Origin: Elusimicrobiota bacterium
Lineage (GTDB): Bacteria > Elusimicrobiota > Elusimicrobia > UBA1565 > UBA9628
Assembly (NCBI GenBank): GCA_030696455.1
Contig: JAUYSH010000036.1
Location: 1 to 64,000, forward strand
Reading direction: 5' to 3'
DNA: 64,000 bases
The notes under the pieces are model-generated. The model made no database searches, had not been told where the DNA came from, and worked only from the letters and a program-made list of their open reading frames with translations. Below, one piece after another: positions 53,269-61,201 of this stretch (position 1 is its first letter; each line of letters opens with the position of its first letter). A program made the translations under genes and the position numbers.

Positions 53269-53339
53269 CTGCGGGACTAGGACTCGAACCTAGAAAAGCG
53301 GATTCAGAGTCCGCTGTGATACCATTTCACCATCCCGCA
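53269..53339 (-). tRNA. tRNA-Gln (anticodon CUG)
   Basis: The minus strand folds into a cloverleaf: acceptor TGCGGGA/TCCCGCA, anticodon stem GCGGA/TCCGC with loop CTCTGAA (anticodon CTG), and T arm CTAGG/CCTAG with loop TTCGAGT. No CCA is encoded. The anticodon reads CAG (Gln). Confidence 0.95.
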
Positions 53340-53351
53340 ATGGTGCCGATA

Positions 53352-53657
53352 TTATAGCACTGACCGGGTCTTCGCGCCAGACCGGGCGGCCTTGACCGCC
53401 TCGGCGGCCAGCCACGCGGTCCAGATCGCCAGCAAGGGTATCCCGAGCGGATGCAGTTGAAAGGACGCGAGCCAGTCCCCTCGCATCGCCGCGACGACCG
53501 CGCGCCCCATGCCGCAGCCCGGGCAATGATGCCCGGTGGCCAGGCGGAACGGGCAGATCACGAGGCTCCCCCCCGCGCCCGTGACCGCCTGCGCCGCGCA
53601 GAGAAGCCACGCGACGGAGGCGACGGCCGCGAACGGGATCGGATGCCTTATCTTCAT
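53352..53657 (-). CDS. DUF2752 membrane protein
   Basis: 101 residues with two or three membrane helices and the DUF2752 signature CPFRLATGHHCPGCGMGRAV. Function unknown. Its ATG overlaps the DUF4234 gene stop, so they are cotranscribed; the pair is often found near other small membrane genes. Confidence 0.88.
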   Translation of the reverse strand: MKIRHPIPFAAVASVAWLLCAAQAVTGAGGSLVICPFRLATGHHCPGCGMGRAVVAAMRGDWLASFQLHPLGIPLLAIWTAWLAAEAVKAARSGAKTRSVL

Positions 53658-54019
53658 GCCAGCTTGTTGAACTCGTTCTGATACACGGCGTCGGAGAGGA
53701 CCGTCAGCCCGAGGCAGGCGAGCACCAGGCCGATGACGGGCAGGTTCGGGTTCGGATCCTTGCCCTGCTCCTTGAGCCAGGTGTAGAGGTCCGAGCCCAT
53801 CTTGTACTCGTAGTAGATGTGGTAGATGCCGCAGGTCACGATGGAGAGCAGCAGCCAGGGCCAGAACTTGTACTCCTCGCGGCCGAGCAAGGCGTTCATC
53901 GCCTGGAACTGACGGTAGTTCCAGTAGATGTTGTACAGCCCGCAGGTGATGATCGACAGGATGATGCCGACGGCGATCGAAATGTGATGGTCTGATGTCA
54001 GCGGCTTGTCATTGGTCAT
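53654..54019 (-). CDS. DUF4234 membrane protein
   Basis: 121 residues. Two copies of the family motif are visible, SIITCGLYNIYWNYRQF and SIVTCGIYHIYYEYKMG, each in a membrane hairpin, followed by a final hydrophobic segment. Function unknown. It precedes the DUF2752 gene with a four-base overlap. Confidence 0.88.
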   Translation of the reverse strand: MTNDKPLTSDHHISIAVGIILSIITCGLYNIYWNYRQFQAMNALLGREEYKFWPWLLLSIVTCGIYHIYYEYKMGSDLYTWLKEQGKDPNPNLPVIGLVLACLGLTVLSDAVYQNEFNKLA

Positions 54020-54063
54020 GGGTTGAGTATGCCAGGGCCGTGCCCCCGAGTCAAGGCGCCGGC

Positions 54064-55992
54064 TTAGAGCGCGGCGGGAACGGCGACGATCGCGGTCCAG
54101 GCGGCGCGCGCGGTGTCGGCGAAGTGGAACAGCGACAGGTCGCCCGGGGAGATCAGCCCCATGCGCGCGAACTCCTCGAAGTCCAGGATCTTCTTCCAGT
54201 ACTCCGCCTTGCCCACGAGCACGATCGGCACGCGCGGCATCTTGCCGGTCTGCATCAAGGTGAGGACCTCGAAAAGCTCGTCCATCGTGCCGAAGCCGCC
54301 GGGGAAGTAGACGAGCCCCATCGAGCCGTGGCGCAGGGCCATCTTGCGGGTGGAGAAATTCTCGAACTCGAACTCGAGGCCGGGCGTCGCGTACTTGTTT
54401 AACCCCTGCTCGTGGTCGAGAATGATGTTGTAGCCCACACTCGGCCCGCCCGCCTCGAAGGCGCCGCGGTTGGCGGCCTCCATGATGCCGGGGCCGCCCC
54501 CGGAGACGACGGCGATCTCGCCGCCGCCCTCGCGCGCGACGATGGCCCCGAACTCACGGGCGATCTCGTAGTACTTCGACATCTCGACGGCCTGAAGCGC
54601 GGCGTACACGGCCTTGCGCTCCTCGGGACGCTTGGGCTTGCGGCCGTATTTCCGATAGAGCTCCTCGAGCTGGGCGCGGGCGGTCTCCGGCTGCAAAATA
54701 CGGGCCGAGCCGTAGGCGGTGACGGTGGCCTTGATGCCGGCGGCGCGCAGACGGCGGGCGGGCTCGGTCACCTCGCGCACGAGGACCGCCGCGTCGGGGA
54801 CGGCCGCCAGGTTCAGGGCGTCGGGGACGAGGAAGCGGGCGCGGGGCTTGGAGAGCGCCGGGGCCGCCTTGCCTTCGGACCTGGCGCGCAGGCGCGGGCC
54901 CTCGACGTTGAACAGGCCGTCCTTGCCGCGCACGAAGACCCTGCGGTCCTTGCCCGCGTACACCGACACTTTGGCCAGCCCAAGCGGGGCGCCGGTGCGG
55001 ACGTAATCGTTGATGATCCCGCGCACCTCGGCGACGGGCACGGCGTCGACCGAGGTCAGGTCGATCGCCGCGGCGCCGGGAGCGAGGCGGTGGCGGGTCG
55101 CGTGGGCGAGGACCTGCTCGTTGGCGTGCGCGAGCTGGACGGCGAACTCGCCGCCGGGGAACAGGCTCTTCATCTCGGTGACCACGCCGTCGACGATGAG
55201 GTCGGGGGTCTTGCCGGCCTCGCGGATGACGAGCTGAAGGTCCTTGGAGTGCAGCTGGATCTTGCGGATCAGGGCGGCCTCATGCGGCTGGACCTCGGGC
55301 AGGTTCTCGGCCAGCTCGGAGCGGCCGGTCAGGTCGACGGCGCGGAAGGAATCACCCTTCGTGTCGCGGTAGACGCGCAGGTCGAGGGTGCCGATCTTGT
55401 CCCATTTCCCGGCGAGCTCCCGGATGAAATGCTCGGTGTTCGGGGTGTGCGGGATGACGCCGCTCGCCTCGTGGGCGCTGTGGAGGCGGACGACGGAGAC
55501 GCTCTTGGCGCCGAGCGGAAGAGGAACGGCCGCCGCCTCGGCGTTCTCGAGCGCGGCCTTGGCGACGGCGCCGTCGAAGGCGGCCGACGCGGCGCCGGCG
55601 TCGGCGATGCCGGCGAGGCGGCCGAGATCCTTGAGGCTCGTGCCGACGCGCTGAGGGCGGCCCGTGTCCTTGGCGGGCGCGGAGCCCGGCAGAAGGGCGG
55701 GCGCGGCGGCGGCGGGGCGGAGCGCGGCGGAGGGGATCAGGGAGGCGGCGAGCGCGGGGACGGGAGCGAGCGCCGGGGCGAGCGACGGCGCGAGCGAGGG
55801 CGCCGCGAGGCCCGGCGCGAGCAGGGGAGTCAGCGCCGGGGCTCCGAAGGAAGGCCCCAGGGCCGGCGAGAGCGCGGGAGAGAACGACGGGACGACCGAG
55901 ACCGGGCCGGGGGCGACGGCGCGGACCTGGGCCGCGGCGGGAGCGGCGGACCCGAAGGCCAGAAGCGCCGACAGCAGCAATCTCAGTCGCAT
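54064..55992 (-). CDS. Exported protein with PD-(D/E)xK nuclease-like domain and LOG domain
   Basis: 642 residues if started at ATG 55992 (MRLRLLLSALL); an ATG two codons upstream gives 644. Numbers below follow the longer form. Signal peptide to about 23, then QVRAVAPGPVS and a Pro/Ala/Leu-rich stretch to 110. Residues 225-370 include KTPDLIVDGVVTEMKSLF, whose PD265-266, E275 and K277 fit a PD-(D/E)xK nuclease and resemble CdiA-type tRNase tips. Residues 425-644 form a LOG domain (SGGGPGIMEAANRG, FPGGFGTMDELFEVLT), a nucleotide phosphoribohydrolase fold. Secretion of a LOG domain is unexpected. Confidence 0.75.
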   Translation of the reverse strand: MRLRLLLSALLAFGSAAPAAAQVRAVAPGPVSVVPSFSPALSPALGPSFGAPALTPLLAPGLAAPSLAPSLAPALAPVPALAASLIPSAALRPAAAAPALLPGSAPAKDTGRPQRVGTSLKDLGRLAGIADAGAASAAFDGAVAKAALENAEAAAVPLPLGAKSVSVVRLHSAHEASGVIPHTPNTEHFIRELAGKWDKIGTLDLRVYRDTKGDSFRAVDLTGRSELAENLPEVQPHEAALIRKIQLHSKDLQLVIREAGKTPDLIVDGVVTEMKSLFPGGEFAVQLAHANEQVLAHATRHRLAPGAAAIDLTSVDAVPVAEVRGIINDYVRTGAPLGLAKVSVYAGKDRRVFVRGKDGLFNVEGPRLRARSEGKAAPALSKPRARFLVPDALNLAAVPDAAVLVREVTEPARRLRAAGIKATVTAYGSARILQPETARAQLEELYRKYGRKPKRPEERKAVYAALQAVEMSKYYEIAREFGAIVAREGGGEIAVVSGGGPGIMEAANRGAFEAGGPSVGYNIILDHEQGLNKYATPGLEFEFENFSTRKMALRHGSMGLVYFPGGFGTMDELFEVLTLMQTGKMPRVPIVLVGKAEYWKKILDFEEFARMGLISPGDLSLFHFADTARAAWTAIVAVPAAL

Positions 55993-55999
55993 CCCCATG

Positions 56000-56067
56000 A
56001 GAGTAGCCTCCTATGAAAGGAAGCGCTTGGGCCCTCGGGCCCACCCGGCCCGGGCAAAGGTCCTATG
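56000..56067 (-). promoter_or_regulatory. Promoter with GC-rich dyad element (copy 3)
   Basis: On the minus strand TACTCT (56005-56000) lies 7 bases before ATG 55992. A GC-rich dyad (56026-56067; CATAGGACCTTTGCCC and GGGCCCGAGGGCCCAAG on the minus strand) ends 20 bases upstream. The spacing agrees with copies near 10947 and 13175. Confidence 0.45.
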
Positions 56068-56113
56068 ACCTCCCGCCTTGACGGATCGGGCCGCGGAGAT
56101 TACACTAGGCCCA

Positions 56114-56584
56114 ATGGCGAAAATACTCGTGATCGACGACGAGCAGCCCATCGTGGAGCTGCTCACCCTGCGACTGACCGAAGCGGGACATCAAGTGGTC
56201 GTGGCTATGGACGGCTTGTCGGCGCCGATGATCGCCTCGCGCGAGAAGCCGGACTTGGTCATCCTCGATTTCAACATGCCCGCGGCCAACGGCGCGAAGG
56301 TCCACGAACGCCTGCGCGGCAACACCTTCACGGCCGCCACGCCGATCATCTTCCTGACGGCGTCCCCCATCGGGCAGGTCATGCCCCAGGTCAAGGACGA
56401 CGATATAACGCGCTTCCTGCAGAAGCCCGTCGATTTCGCCCTTCTCGCCAAAATAATGACCTCCTTCCTGCCGGGCGCGGCCCCCGCCGCCCCGGCCGCC
56501 GCCCCGGCCGCGCCCCCCGCCCCGCCGTTCGACCCCGACGACCCGAACAGCGTCGGGGGCGGAGAAGTCCTCGATCTGGACTGA
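56114..56584 (+). CDS. Response regulator receiver protein with Pro/Ala tail
   Basis: 156 residues from ATG 56114, 7 bases after TACACT. Receiver motifs: DDE near residue 9, Asp in LVILDFNMPAANG, Thr in IIFLTASPI and Lys in FLQKPVDF. The receiver ends near residue 120, and a Pro/Ala-rich linker leads to an acidic tail GGGEVLDLD. No DNA-binding output domain. It is followed by a second receiver gene 54 bases downstream. Confidence 0.9.
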   Translation: MAKILVIDDEQPIVELLTLRLTEAGHQVVVAMDGLSAPMIASREKPDLVILDFNMPAANGAKVHERLRGNTFTAATPIIFLTASPIGQVMPQVKDDDITRFLQKPVDFALLAKIMTSFLPGAAPAAPAAAPAAPPAPPFDPDDPNSVGGGEVLDLD

Positions 56585-56638
56585 GCGCGACCAGATTGCA
56601 CTTGACGAACCCCGCCATCTAAATTACCATAGTTAGCA

Positions 56639-57013
56639 ATGGCCAAGGTTCTGATCGTGGACGATGATCCCGACTGCGTGGAGCTCCTGACGATCCACCT
56701 GCTGCGCCGCGGGCACGTCATCCTAGGGGCCAAGGACGGACCCGACGCCCTCGAGACGGCCTCCTGGGAGCGTCCCGACCTGATCGTTCTCGACCTTCGC
56801 ATGCCGACCGTCGATGGGATCCGCGTCATCGAGATCCTGCGCGGCAACGAGCTCACGGCGCAGACGCCCATCATCCTGATGAGCGCCGCCGACCGGGAGT
56901 GGGCGACGCGCCGCCTGCCCGCCGATCCGCTCGTGCGCTTCCTGGAGAAGCCGCTCGACTTCGACGCGCTCAACGGCATGGTCGCCGAGCTCCTCCCCGC
57001 CGCCAGCCGCTGA
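56639..57013 (+). CDS. Response regulator, receiver domain only
   Basis: 124 residues; DDD near residue 9, Asp in LIVLDLRMPTVDG, Ser in IILMSAADRE, Lys in RFLEKPLDF. It is a close relative of the preceding receiver protein, probably by tandem duplication. ATG 56639 follows TACCAT by 8 bases. No kinase is adjacent. Confidence 0.92.
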   Translation: MAKVLIVDDDPDCVELLTIHLLRRGHVILGAKDGPDALETASWERPDLIVLDLRMPTVDGIRVIEILRGNELTAQTPIILMSAADREWATRRLPADPLVRFLEKPLDFDALNGMVAELLPAASR

Positions 57014-57097
57014 CGCGGCCTTTCCCGCGATGGACGCTCGTCCGGGGAATTTGTTACCATATCCTCGTCGCAACCCCATTCCCGACGGAGGATGACG

Positions 57098-58258
57098 ATG
57101 GCTTTTTTCATCGGACGCGACCGTGAAGCCCGCAGGGCCTACGGATTCGACGAGATCGCGCTGGTTCCCGGCGACATGACCGTCAACCCCGACGAGGTCG
57201 ACACGACCCTTCAGCTCGGGCACGTCAAGCTCGAGATCCCCTTCCTCGCCTCGGCGATGGACGGCGTCGTGGACGCGGAGTTCGCGATCGCGATGGGCAA
57301 GCTCGGCGGCCTCGGGGTCCTGAACCTCGACGGCATCAGCACGCGCTACGACAAGCCCCGCGAGGTCGTCTCCCAGATCGCCGGCGCCACCCCCGACGAG
57401 GCCACCCGCCTCGTCCAGGAGATGTACCGCCCCCCCGTGAAGGAGGAGCGCATCGCCGAGCGCATCAAGCAGATCAAGGCCGCCGGCGTGCCGTGCGCGA
57501 TCTCGACCATCCCGCAGAACGCGGAGAAGTACGGCCGCATCGCGATGGAGGCCGGCGCCGACATCTTCGTCGTGCAGTCCACCGTCACGACCGTCCGCCA
57601 CAAGGCGACCAAGTACACGCCCTTCGACATCGCCAAGTTCTGCAAGTCGATGAAGATCCCCGTCATCGTCGGCAACTGCGTGACCTACTCGGTCGCCACC
57701 GAGCTGATGGACGCGGGCGTCTCCGGCCTGCTCATCGGCGTGGGCCCCGGCGCGGCCTGCACGACGCGCGGCGTCCTCGGCCTCGGCGTGCCGCAGGTGA
57801 CGGGCACGGTCGACTGCGCCGCGGCGCGCGACTTCCACTTCAAGCGCACCGGCCGGTACGTGCCGATCATCACCGACGGCGGCATGTCCACGGGCGGAGA
57901 CATCTGCAAGGCGATCGCCTGCGGCTCCGACGGCGTCATGGTCGGCTCGGCCTTCGCGCGCGCGAAGGAAGCGCCCGGCCAGGGCTTCCACTGGGGGATG
58001 GCCACGCCGCACGCCAACCTTCCGCGCGGAACCCGCATCCAGGTCGGCATCACGGGCAGCCTCGAGGAGATCCTCTACGGGCCGTCCCGCCTCGACGACG
58101 GCTCGCAGAACCTGGTCGGCGCCCTGCGCACCTGCATGGGCTCGGTCGGCGCCTCGACGATGCGCGAGATGCAGACCACCGAGATCATCATCGCGCCGTC
58201 CATCAAGACGGAAGGCAAGATCTTCCAGAAGGCCCAGCGCATCGGGATGGGTAAATAA
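57098..58258 (+). CDS. guaB3: GuaB3-type IMP dehydrogenase-family protein
   Basis: 386 residues from ATG 57098, with GGAGG 6 bases upstream; an in-frame ATG at 57092 is less well placed. There are no CBS domains, and the length and FIGRDREARRAYGFDEIALV start match the GuaB3 family. The catalytic-loop region is GVGPGAACTTRGVLGLGVPQ, with the Cys nucleophile in the same position as in IMPDH. The phosphate-binding part is ITDGGMSTGGDICKAIACG. It is the first gene of the purine operon and overlaps guaA by one base (TAATG). Confidence 0.88.
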   Translation: MAFFIGRDREARRAYGFDEIALVPGDMTVNPDEVDTTLQLGHVKLEIPFLASAMDGVVDAEFAIAMGKLGGLGVLNLDGISTRYDKPREVVSQIAGATPDEATRLVQEMYRPPVKEERIAERIKQIKAAGVPCAISTIPQNAEKYGRIAMEAGADIFVVQSTVTTVRHKATKYTPFDIAKFCKSMKIPVIVGNCVTYSVATELMDAGVSGLLIGVGPGAACTTRGVLGLGVPQVTGTVDCAAARDFHFKRTGRYVPIITDGGMSTGGDICKAIACGSDGVMVGSAFARAKEAPGQGFHWGMATPHANLPRGTRIQVGITGSLEEILYGPSRLDDGSQNLVGALRTCMGSVGASTMREMQTTEIIIAPSIKTEGKIFQKAQRIGMGK

Positions 58259-59814
58259 TGTCCGTCGCGGCTCTCGAAGGCGAGAAGATCCTCATCCTCG
58301 ACTTCGGGAGCCAGTACACCCAGCTGATCGCGCGGCGGCTGCGGGAGCTCCAGGTGTACTGCGAGATCCTCCCGTACAAAGCCTCGCGAGCGCAGATCCT
58401 GGCGGCCAAGGCCGCGGGCATCATCCTGTCCGGCGGGCCCGCGTCGGTGCACGAGAAGGGCTCCCCGCGGCCGGACAAGTTCGTGTTCGAGGCGGGCGTG
58501 CCGGTGCTCGGCATCTGCTACGGCATGCAGCTGCTCGTCGAGCTGCACGGCGGCAAGGTCGTCCCGTCGAAGAAGCGGGAATACGGTCACGCGGACCTCG
58601 AGATCGTCGCCGAGAGCCCGCTGTTCGCGGACCTGCCCAAGCACCTGCAGGTCTGGATGAGCCACGGCGACAGCGCCTCGCGCCTGCACAACGGCTTCCG
58701 CGTGGACGCGCGCACCGAGTCGGCCCCCTACGCCGCGATCTCCGACGAGGCCAAGCGCCAGTACGGCATCCAGTTCCACCCCGAGGTGGTCCACACGCCG
58801 CTCGGCTCCAAGGTCCTCGAGAACTTCGCCCGGCGCATCTGCGGCTTCAAGAAGGTCTGGTCGATGACCTCGCTTCTTGAATCCCAGGTCGCGGCGATCA
58901 AGGCGCAGGTCGGCGAGGGCAAGGTGGTCTGCGCGCTGTCGGGCGGGGTGGACTCGACCGTCGCGGCGACCTTGATCTCCAAGGCCATCGGATCGCGGCT
59001 TCACTGCATTTACGTCGACACCGGACTCGGCCGCCACGGCGACCGGGAACGCGCCGAGAAGGTGCTCGGGCGGGAGCTCAAGCTCAATCTCAAAGTAGTG
59101 GATGCCTCCAAACTTTTCCTCGGCCGATTGAAGGGCGTCTCGGACCCGGAGCGTAAAAGAAAGATCATTGGAAAGAGTTTCATCGAGGTCTTCGACAAGG
59201 AAGCCAAACGGATCAAAGGGGTGACCTTCTTGGCCCAAGGGACCCTATACCCCGACGTCATCGAGTCCGTGTCGGTGCACGGCCCGTCGGTCGTTATCAA
59301 ATCTCACCACAACGTCGGCGGGCTCCCGAAGAAGATGAATCTGAAGCTGGTCGAGCCGCTGCGGATGCTTTTCAAGGACGAAGTAAGGCTTCTCGGCAAA
59401 GAGATGGGGATATCTCCCGATCTTCTCGGCCTCCACCCTTTTCCCGGACCGGGCCTCGCGATCCGCGTGCTCGGCGCCGTGACCCCCGAGCTGCTCACGA
59501 CCCTGCGCGACGCGGACCTCGTCATGCGCCAGGAGCTCAAGGCCGCCGGCTGGTACGACAAGGTCTGGCAGGCCTTCGTGGTCATCCTCCCCTCCGTGCG
59601 CTCCGTCGGCGTGATGGGCGACGGACGGACCTACGAGAACACGGTCGTCGTGCGCTCGGTGGATTCGCGCGACGGGATGACGGCCGACTGGTCGCGCCTG
59701 CCCTTCGACCTGCTCCAGAAGATCTCGAGCCGGATCGTCAGCGAAGTGAAGGGCGTCAATCGCGTGGCGTACGACATCTCCTCCAAGCCTCCGGCCACCA
59801 TCGAATGGGAGTAA
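58258..59814 (+). CDS. guaA: GMP synthase (glutamine-hydrolysing)
   Basis: 518 residues, normal length. The N-terminal glutamine amidotransferase has the Cys nucleophile in VLGICYGMQLLVEL and the catalytic His/Glu in QFHPEVVHTPLG. The ATP pyrophosphatase PP-loop is ALSGGVDSTVAATL near residue 228. The C-terminal dimerisation domain ends RVAYDISSKPPATIEWE. It converts XMP to GMP. Bases 59085-59440 are noticeably less GC-rich than the rest of the gene. Confidence 0.97.
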   Translation: MSVAALEGEKILILDFGSQYTQLIARRLRELQVYCEILPYKASRAQILAAKAAGIILSGGPASVHEKGSPRPDKFVFEAGVPVLGICYGMQLLVELHGGKVVPSKKREYGHADLEIVAESPLFADLPKHLQVWMSHGDSASRLHNGFRVDARTESAPYAAISDEAKRQYGIQFHPEVVHTPLGSKVLENFARRICGFKKVWSMTSLLESQVAAIKAQVGEGKVVCALSGGVDSTVAATLISKAIGSRLHCIYVDTGLGRHGDRERAEKVLGRELKLNLKVVDASKLFLGRLKGVSDPERKRKIIGKSFIEVFDKEAKRIKGVTFLAQGTLYPDVIESVSVHGPSVVIKSHHNVGGLPKKMNLKLVEPLRMLFKDEVRLLGKEMGISPDLLGLHPFPGPGLAIRVLGAVTPELLTTLRDADLVMRQELKAAGWYDKVWQAFVVILPSVRSVGVMGDGRTYENTVVVRSVDSRDGMTADWSRLPFDLLQKISSRIVSEVKGVNRVAYDISSKPPATIEWE

Positions 59815-60704
59815 CGACCACCTTGCTTTCCTCCGTCGATATCGCCGGCCTCCCGCTTCTACGCAGGGGCAAGGTCCGGGATGTCTATGATCTCGGGGAA
59901 AAGCTCCTGATCGTGGCTTCGGATCGCCTGTCGGCTTTCGACGTGGTCTTGCCGACGCCGATCCCCGACAAAGGAAAGATTTTAACGACGGCGGCGCTGT
60001 TCTGGTTCGATCTCACCAAGGACGTGGTCCCCAACCACCTGATCACCGCTGATTTCGAGACGATTCAGAAGGCCCTGCCGAAGGGCGTCGTCTTGGATAA
60101 GAACTGGTTCGACGGCCGCATGATGCTGGTGCACAAGGCCAAGAGGATCGACGCGGAATGCGTGGCGCGGGCGTACCTGGCCGGTTCCGGTTGGAAGGAA
60201 TATAAAACGAACGGCAACGTCGTTGGTCACTCGCTTCCGGCGGGACTCAAGGAAGCCGACAAATTGCCTTCGCCCATTTTTACGCCCGCGACGAAGGCTG
60301 ACGAGGGGCACGACGAGAACATCTCGCGAGAACGCTTGGCCGAGATGGTGGGGCCGGAGCTGGCCAAATTATTGGAAGAACTTACGCTTCGCGTGTTCAA
60401 GTTAGCGAGCGAGCACTTGGCTCAGCGGGACCTGATCCTCGCGGACACCAAATTCGAGTTCGGATACATCAACGGAAATTTGTCACTTATCGACGAGATA
60501 CTCACCCCCGATTCATCCCGGGTGTGGGAAAAGAAGGACTGGAAGCCGGGCAAGACTCCGGATGGTTTCGACAAACAGTTTGTGCGTGATTATCTCGAGA
60601 AGACGGGCTGGAACAAAGTCCCCCCCGCCCCCGCTTTGCCCCAGAGCGTCGTCGACGGTACCCTGTCTCGCTATCGCGATTTCTTAATCAAGGTGACCAA
60701 GTGA
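59805..60704 (+). CDS. purC: SAICAR synthetase
   Basis: 299 residues; ATG 59805 lies inside the end of guaA (10-base overlap). ATP-site RGKVRDVYDLGEKLLIVASD at the N terminus, SDRLSAFD, VARAYLAGSGWKEY and LADTKFEFGYINGNLSLIDE are conserved purC motifs. It is the longer yeast-like form (about 300 residues rather than 240). The base composition is clearly less GC-rich than in purS and purL. Confidence 0.96.
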   Translation: MGVTTTLLSSVDIAGLPLLRRGKVRDVYDLGEKLLIVASDRLSAFDVVLPTPIPDKGKILTTAALFWFDLTKDVVPNHLITADFETIQKALPKGVVLDKNWFDGRMMLVHKAKRIDAECVARAYLAGSGWKEYKTNGNVVGHSLPAGLKEADKLPSPIFTPATKADEGHDENISRERLAEMVGPELAKLLEELTLRVFKLASEHLAQRDLILADTKFEFGYINGNLSLIDEILTPDSSRVWEKKDWKPGKTPDGFDKQFVRDYLEKTGWNKVPPAPALPQSVVDGTLSRYRDFLIKVTK

Positions 60705-61201
60705 GCGTGAAAATCCAGGCGGCCAACGTTCATCTCATCGAGGTCAAGCTCCGAAGCGAGTTCAACGACGCCGAGGGCTCGGCCGCGCTGGCCCTGCTGC
60801 GCGAGCAGGGGCTGACCAACCTCAAGGGCGTCCGCATCGGCCGCCTCTACGAGGTGTCGGGCGCGCTGTCCGCGAACCAGGCGCACCAGGCCGGCAAGGA
60901 TCTGCTCTGCGACGCCGTGACCCAGGAGTTCCGCCTGGTCCCGGCCGCGCCGGCGCCGATGAACGGCATGAACTTCTGGCGCGTCGAGGTCTGGCTCAAG
61001 CCCACCGTCTCCGACGCCGTCGGCGCCACGGTCGCCGAGGCGATCGCCGAGGGCGGCCTGCCCCGACCCGCCTCCGCCCGCTGCGGCATGCTCTATCTCC
61101 TCGATGGCCGCGCCGTGAAGGCGCAGGTCGAGAAGGCCGTGGCCAAGTCCCTGGCCAATCCGCTCATCCACCGCGTCGTCGTCACCGAGGCCCATCCGTG
61201 A
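60701..61201 (+). CDS. purS: Tandem PurS-like FGAM synthase subunit
   Basis: 166 residues from GTG 60701, overlapping the purC TGA. Ordinary PurS has about 80 residues; this protein contains two PurS-like halves: residues 8-80 (HLIEVKLRSEFNDAEGSAAL, NLKGVRIGRLYEV) and 92-163 (NFWRVEVWLKPTVSDAVGAT, LLDGRAVKAQVEK). PurS bridges PurL and PurQ in the FGAM synthase complex. Position between purC and purL supports the call. A duplicated-fused form would replace the normal PurS dimer. Confidence 0.85.
   Translation: MSVKIQAANVHLIEVKLRSEFNDAEGSAALALLREQGLTNLKGVRIGRLYEVSGALSANQAHQAGKDLLCDAVTQEFRLVPAAPAPMNGMNFWRVEVWLKPTVSDAVGATVAEAIAEGGLPRPASARCGMLYLLDGRAVKAQVEKAVAKSLANPLIHRVVVTEAHP

Noticed and set aside
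53269..53339. tRNA-Gln as an attachment site for an integrated element covering 49.5-53.2 kb
   Set aside because: No partial repeat of the tRNA 3' end was found on the far side of the accessory block, and no integrase is present.
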